Source: Promethearchaeota archaeon
GTDB lineage: Archaea; Asgardarchaeota; Lokiarchaeia; Sigynarchaeales; SOKP01
Direction of reading: 5' to 3'
Length of the DNA stretch: 64,000 nt
Assembly (NCBI GenBank): GCA_014730295.1
Contig: WJIN01000085.1
Span: forward strand, 7,768 to 71,767
Positions 62,214 to 64,000 of this stretch are shown here, one piece after another. Below the pieces are notes generated by a model. It searched no databases. It was given only the letters and a program-made list of their open reading frames with translations, and was not told where the DNA came from. The translations under genes were made by a program, and so were the position numbers. Position 1 is the stretch's first letter. Every line of letters starts with the position of its first letter.

Positions 62214-62423
62214 TTAGCAGCCGCCTGCTATGTGAGGCAAAATAACGATCTCGTCGTCCTTTCCAATTGTAGTGTCCGGATCCGCTTTTTTGCCATTTAC
62301 CAAGATGCCAAAATATTTGTCTTCTAAATCAAGTTCTTTGAGAAGGTCAGCAACGGTGGTTGTTTTTTCCGGAGAAAAGGTTTCATAAACCCCACTTTCA
62401 ATAAGTTCAGAAACTTGTTTCAA
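62214..62423 (-). CDS. MoaD/ThiS-type ubiquitin-like sulfur carrier ending Gly-Gly-Cys
   Basis: 69 residues with a beta-grasp pattern: TTTVADLLKEL, KYFGILVNGKKADP, DEIVILPHIAGG. The C-terminal Gly-Gly that is thiocarboxylated or conjugated in MoaD, ThiS and SAMPs is followed by one Cys and then the stop (bases 62214-62222 encode GG-C-stop order on the minus strand: GGC GGC TGC TAA). Either the Cys is trimmed, as in some bacterial carriers processed by a JAMM protease, or it is used itself. Encoded alone on the minus strand; no E1-like or moa/thi gene is adjacent. Confidence 0.8.
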   Translation of the reverse strand: MKQVSELIESGVYETFSPEKTTTVADLLKELDLEDKYFGILVNGKKADPDTTIGKDDEIVILPHIAGGC

Positions 62424-62741
62424 ATTTTTTTCCTCTTATGTAATTGGTATTGATAATTAGTTCCTTATTATCTAAGTGGAATTACTTATATTTATAATTA
62501 ATCCTTATGATTTTTATTACAAATGTGGTATATAAAGGCTAACTACACATATCTTTTCCGCAATAGGTAATTGTCATAGGGAGATTTACCTATTATAATT
62601 GAAGCTTTCCGTGAATTTTTTGTCTGTGGAGAACATCCTTCATAGTAAAAATTTTTTTATGGGTGTATTAATTCTCATACTTAGTTCCAAACTGATGTGA
62701 GATGATTTCTGATTATAGAAGGGGAAGGCTTTTCTGAGTTC
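62424..62741. promoter_or_regulatory. 318-nt divergent promoter region with hairpin
   Basis: Divergent promoters for the sulfur carrier (minus) and the TPR gene (plus). For the plus side a TATA-like GGTATATAAAGG lies at 62528-62539. Near the expected start of the transcript are perfect 9-bp arms AATAGGTAA (62562-62570) and TTACCTATT (62586-62594) with a 15-nt loop. The transcript would have a ~180-nt leader with no coding frame longer than 13 codons. Confidence 0.45.
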
Positions 62742-64000
62742 ATGGATTTTTTTGAGGAGATAAGAGATTCTATCCTCAAAGCAGATGAAATAGACGATCT
62801 CGCGGAGCGAAACCAAAAAATTGACAAGATTATTTCTGATTCAGTTGATTTCGCGCAGAATCTAACATATTCGAACGATCATTACGAGGCGGGAGAGTTA
62901 TTATTTTCCGTTGCCGAGCTTTTAGAAGATATGGCCTATTCACGCACATTAGAGCTGTATGAAAAGGTGATTTCCCACTGGGAAAACCAGATTAATACTT
63001 ATCAGATGCAAGGAAAATTACATGAAATAAGCGAATTATATTTACGTATTGCCGAGATTTATGGAGAGAAACTGAAAAAATACGACCTGGAGCGAAGATT
63101 TATTTTAAAAAGTATCCGCTTTTTAAAGCAAGAGAGTGATTTATTGCTTGAATTCAATGAAGGACGTAAACTCGCCCAAAACTATCAGAATATCGCCGAG
63201 TTGTATCTGAAGGTAAATAATTTTGAAAAAGCCATTGAATTTTATAGGAACGTAATCAAGTTTGCCAAGGAACTCCACTATTTCGATATCCTTTCTTACT
63301 CATACAAGCAAATTTCGCTGTGTTATGAGGAGTTAGATGATTTTAAGAAGGCGAAGGACATTCTTTTAGATGCTATTGATTTTTTTCGGGATTTATACCA
63401 GAAGTTCAAGAAAAAAAATGAGAATCTTGCCGTTGCCCAGATTTGCCAGATTTTGAAAAATCTTTATCATTTCTTAGAAGATGAGGAGCAGTTTATCTTT
63501 TTCTCAAAACGAGAGGCAGGAGCCTATATTAATGTAGCGGAAGAATTAGCCAAAAAAGAGAAAAACTATTACAAAATCGCCCGTTATTATCGCGGGGCAG
63601 CCTTATGTTATAAAGATATACAAGAAAATCTCTTAGAAGCCGCTTCGTGTTTTGTTTTAGCAGCAAATTATAGTGAGAAGATAGGAGATTATAATCAAAC
63701 AGCTATCAATAATGTGGATGCCGCAAAAATTTTTAAGAAGCTTAGGAACCATGAATTGGCATACAAACATTTCATGAAAGCTGGCGATCACTTCTGGAAA
63801 GCTGAGGAATATAATAAATCTACCGAAAGTTATTTGAATGCTTATGACATCTCAGTTGAAGGGAAGTTAGAATATAATCGATACGGATTATTCAATCAAA
63901 TAATTCGTGGATTGAATATGATCGCAAAAGATGGTCTCCAAAACAAACAATTCTACACTGCCGCCACCCTAATTCTTGAGAGTATTAAATTTTATGAGCA
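62742..64000 (+). CDS. TPR-repeat protein, alpha-SNAP-like (3' end cut by window)
   Basis: The frame from the ATG at 62742 stays open to the end of the window (at least 419 residues). It is all helical with many 34-40-residue helix-turn-helix repeats: AQNYQNIAELYLKVNNFEKA, KQISLCYEELDDFKKAKDIL, YRGAALCYKDIQENLLEAAS, then ASCFVLAANYSEKIGDYNQT and AYKHFMKAGDHFWKAEEYNK. Repeats with Ala/Tyr/Asn of this sort and a slightly longer period are as in alpha/gamma-SNAP, which in eukaryotes couples SNAREs to NSF. An ordinary TPR scaffold is equally possible. The start has no strong ribosome site; upstream ATA/ATT codons in frame (62712-62717) could add ten residues. Confidence 0.72.
   Translation, partial: MDFFEEIRDSILKADEIDDLAERNQKIDKIISDSVDFAQNLTYSNDHYEAGELLFSVAELLEDMAYSRTLELYEKVISHWENQINTYQMQGKLHEISELYLRIAEIYGEKLKKYDLERRFILKSIRFLKQESDLLLEFNEGRKLAQNYQNIAELYLKVNNFEKAIEFYRNVIKFAKELHYFDILSYSYKQISLCYEELDDFKKAKDILLDAIDFFRDLYQKFKKKNENLAVAQICQILKNLYHFLEDEEQFIFFSKREAGAYINVAEELAKKEKNYYKIARYYRGAALCYKDIQENLLEAASCFVLAANYSEKIGDYNQTAINNVDAAKIFKKLRNHELAYKHFMKAGDHFWKAEEYNKSTESYLNAYDISVEGKLEYNRYGLFNQIIRGLNMIAKDGLQNKQFYTAATLILESIKFYE

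Noticed and set aside
1..64000. CRISPR arrays, complete insertion sequences, rRNA genes
   Set aside because: No regularly spaced repeats, transposase motifs or rRNA-like GC-rich conserved blocks were seen.

Overview
The window looks like a piece of an anaerobic Asgard (Lokiarchaeia-like) archaeal chromosome. The DNA is AT-rich (about one third G+C by eye). Genes carry archaeal signals: GGTGA/GGAGG ribosome sites, TATA-like boxes close to starts, an archaeal-type PEP carboxylase, HTH_10 and double-Lrp regulators, and a ferredoxin:thioredoxin reductase. Mixed in are proteins typical of Asgard genomes: a longin-like domain joined to a Ras/Arf-type GTPase (12828-13865), a protein that reads as three tandem longin/roadblock folds (9143-10255), a multi-TM protein ending in a longin-like domain (60945-62045), a PARP-type zinc finger (40213-40449) and an alpha-SNAP-like TPR protein (62742 to the end). 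I see no tRNA, rRNA, CRISPR array or complete insertion sequence.

Layout. 1-4.2 kb: methyltransferase genes (MttB family, then a UroD/MtbA-like protein) and a GH5-like glycosidase. 4.2-8.2 kb: a two-HTH Lrp regulator, an Fe-S flavoprotein and two tandem HdrB-like CCG proteins. 8.3-16 kb: small membrane proteins, the tri-longin and longin-GTPase genes, ferredoxin:thioredoxin reductase with a glutaredoxin-like protein, and a second glutaredoxin-like protein. 15.7-24.4 kb: sulfopyruvate decarboxylase (coenzyme M pathway), transporters, creatininase, M20 peptidase, threonine dehydratase, flavoprotein, HTH_10 regulator. 24.6-28.7 kb: a 2x[4Fe-4S] protein, an NAD(P)H:rubredoxin oxidoreductase carrying its own rubredoxin domain, a free rubredoxin missed by length cut-offs, and PEP carboxylase. 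28.7-37 kb: secreted protein, D-aminoacylase, a GPH transporter broken by one stop codon, another rubredoxin, secreted lipase, acyl-CoA ligase. 37-45 kb: FKBP isomerase, an aldo/keto-reductase relic, flavodiiron protein, zinc fingers, SDR, flavin-reductase fusion, HAD phosphatase, ferritin-like protein. 45-50 kb: LarA homologue, superoxide reductase, desulforedoxin, DUF302, AhpD-like and PQQ-type sugar dehydrogenase. 49.9-54 kb: a sulfur/Fe-S block and a corrinoid protein. 54.5-64 kb: ABC exporter, nucleoside hydrolase, coiled-coil protein, RNase Z, 7TM-longin protein, a MoaD/ThiS-like carrier and the TPR protein.

How they fit. Many genes handle oxygen and reactive oxygen without catalase: NAD(P)H -> FAD oxidoreductase -> rubredoxin -> superoxide reductase or flavodiiron protein, plus ferritin-like, AhpD-like, thioredoxin and glutaredoxin functions. 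One-carbon chemistry is represented by MttB-like, MtbA/UroD-like and corrinoid proteins, with a coenzyme M biosynthetic enzyme. Peptide, acyl-amino-acid, lipid, nucleoside and sugar use suggests an organoheterotroph.

The most notable system is the 49.9-53.1 kb block. A cysteine-desulfurase homologue has Asp where the PLP-binding Lys should be. It sits 1 nt from an IscU scaffold fused to a thioredoxin-reductase-like Rossmann domain, in one operon with DsrE and TusA sulfur carriers, with a second TusA just upstream. This suggests Fe-S assembly fed by a persulfide/sulfide relay rather than by cysteine desulfuration.
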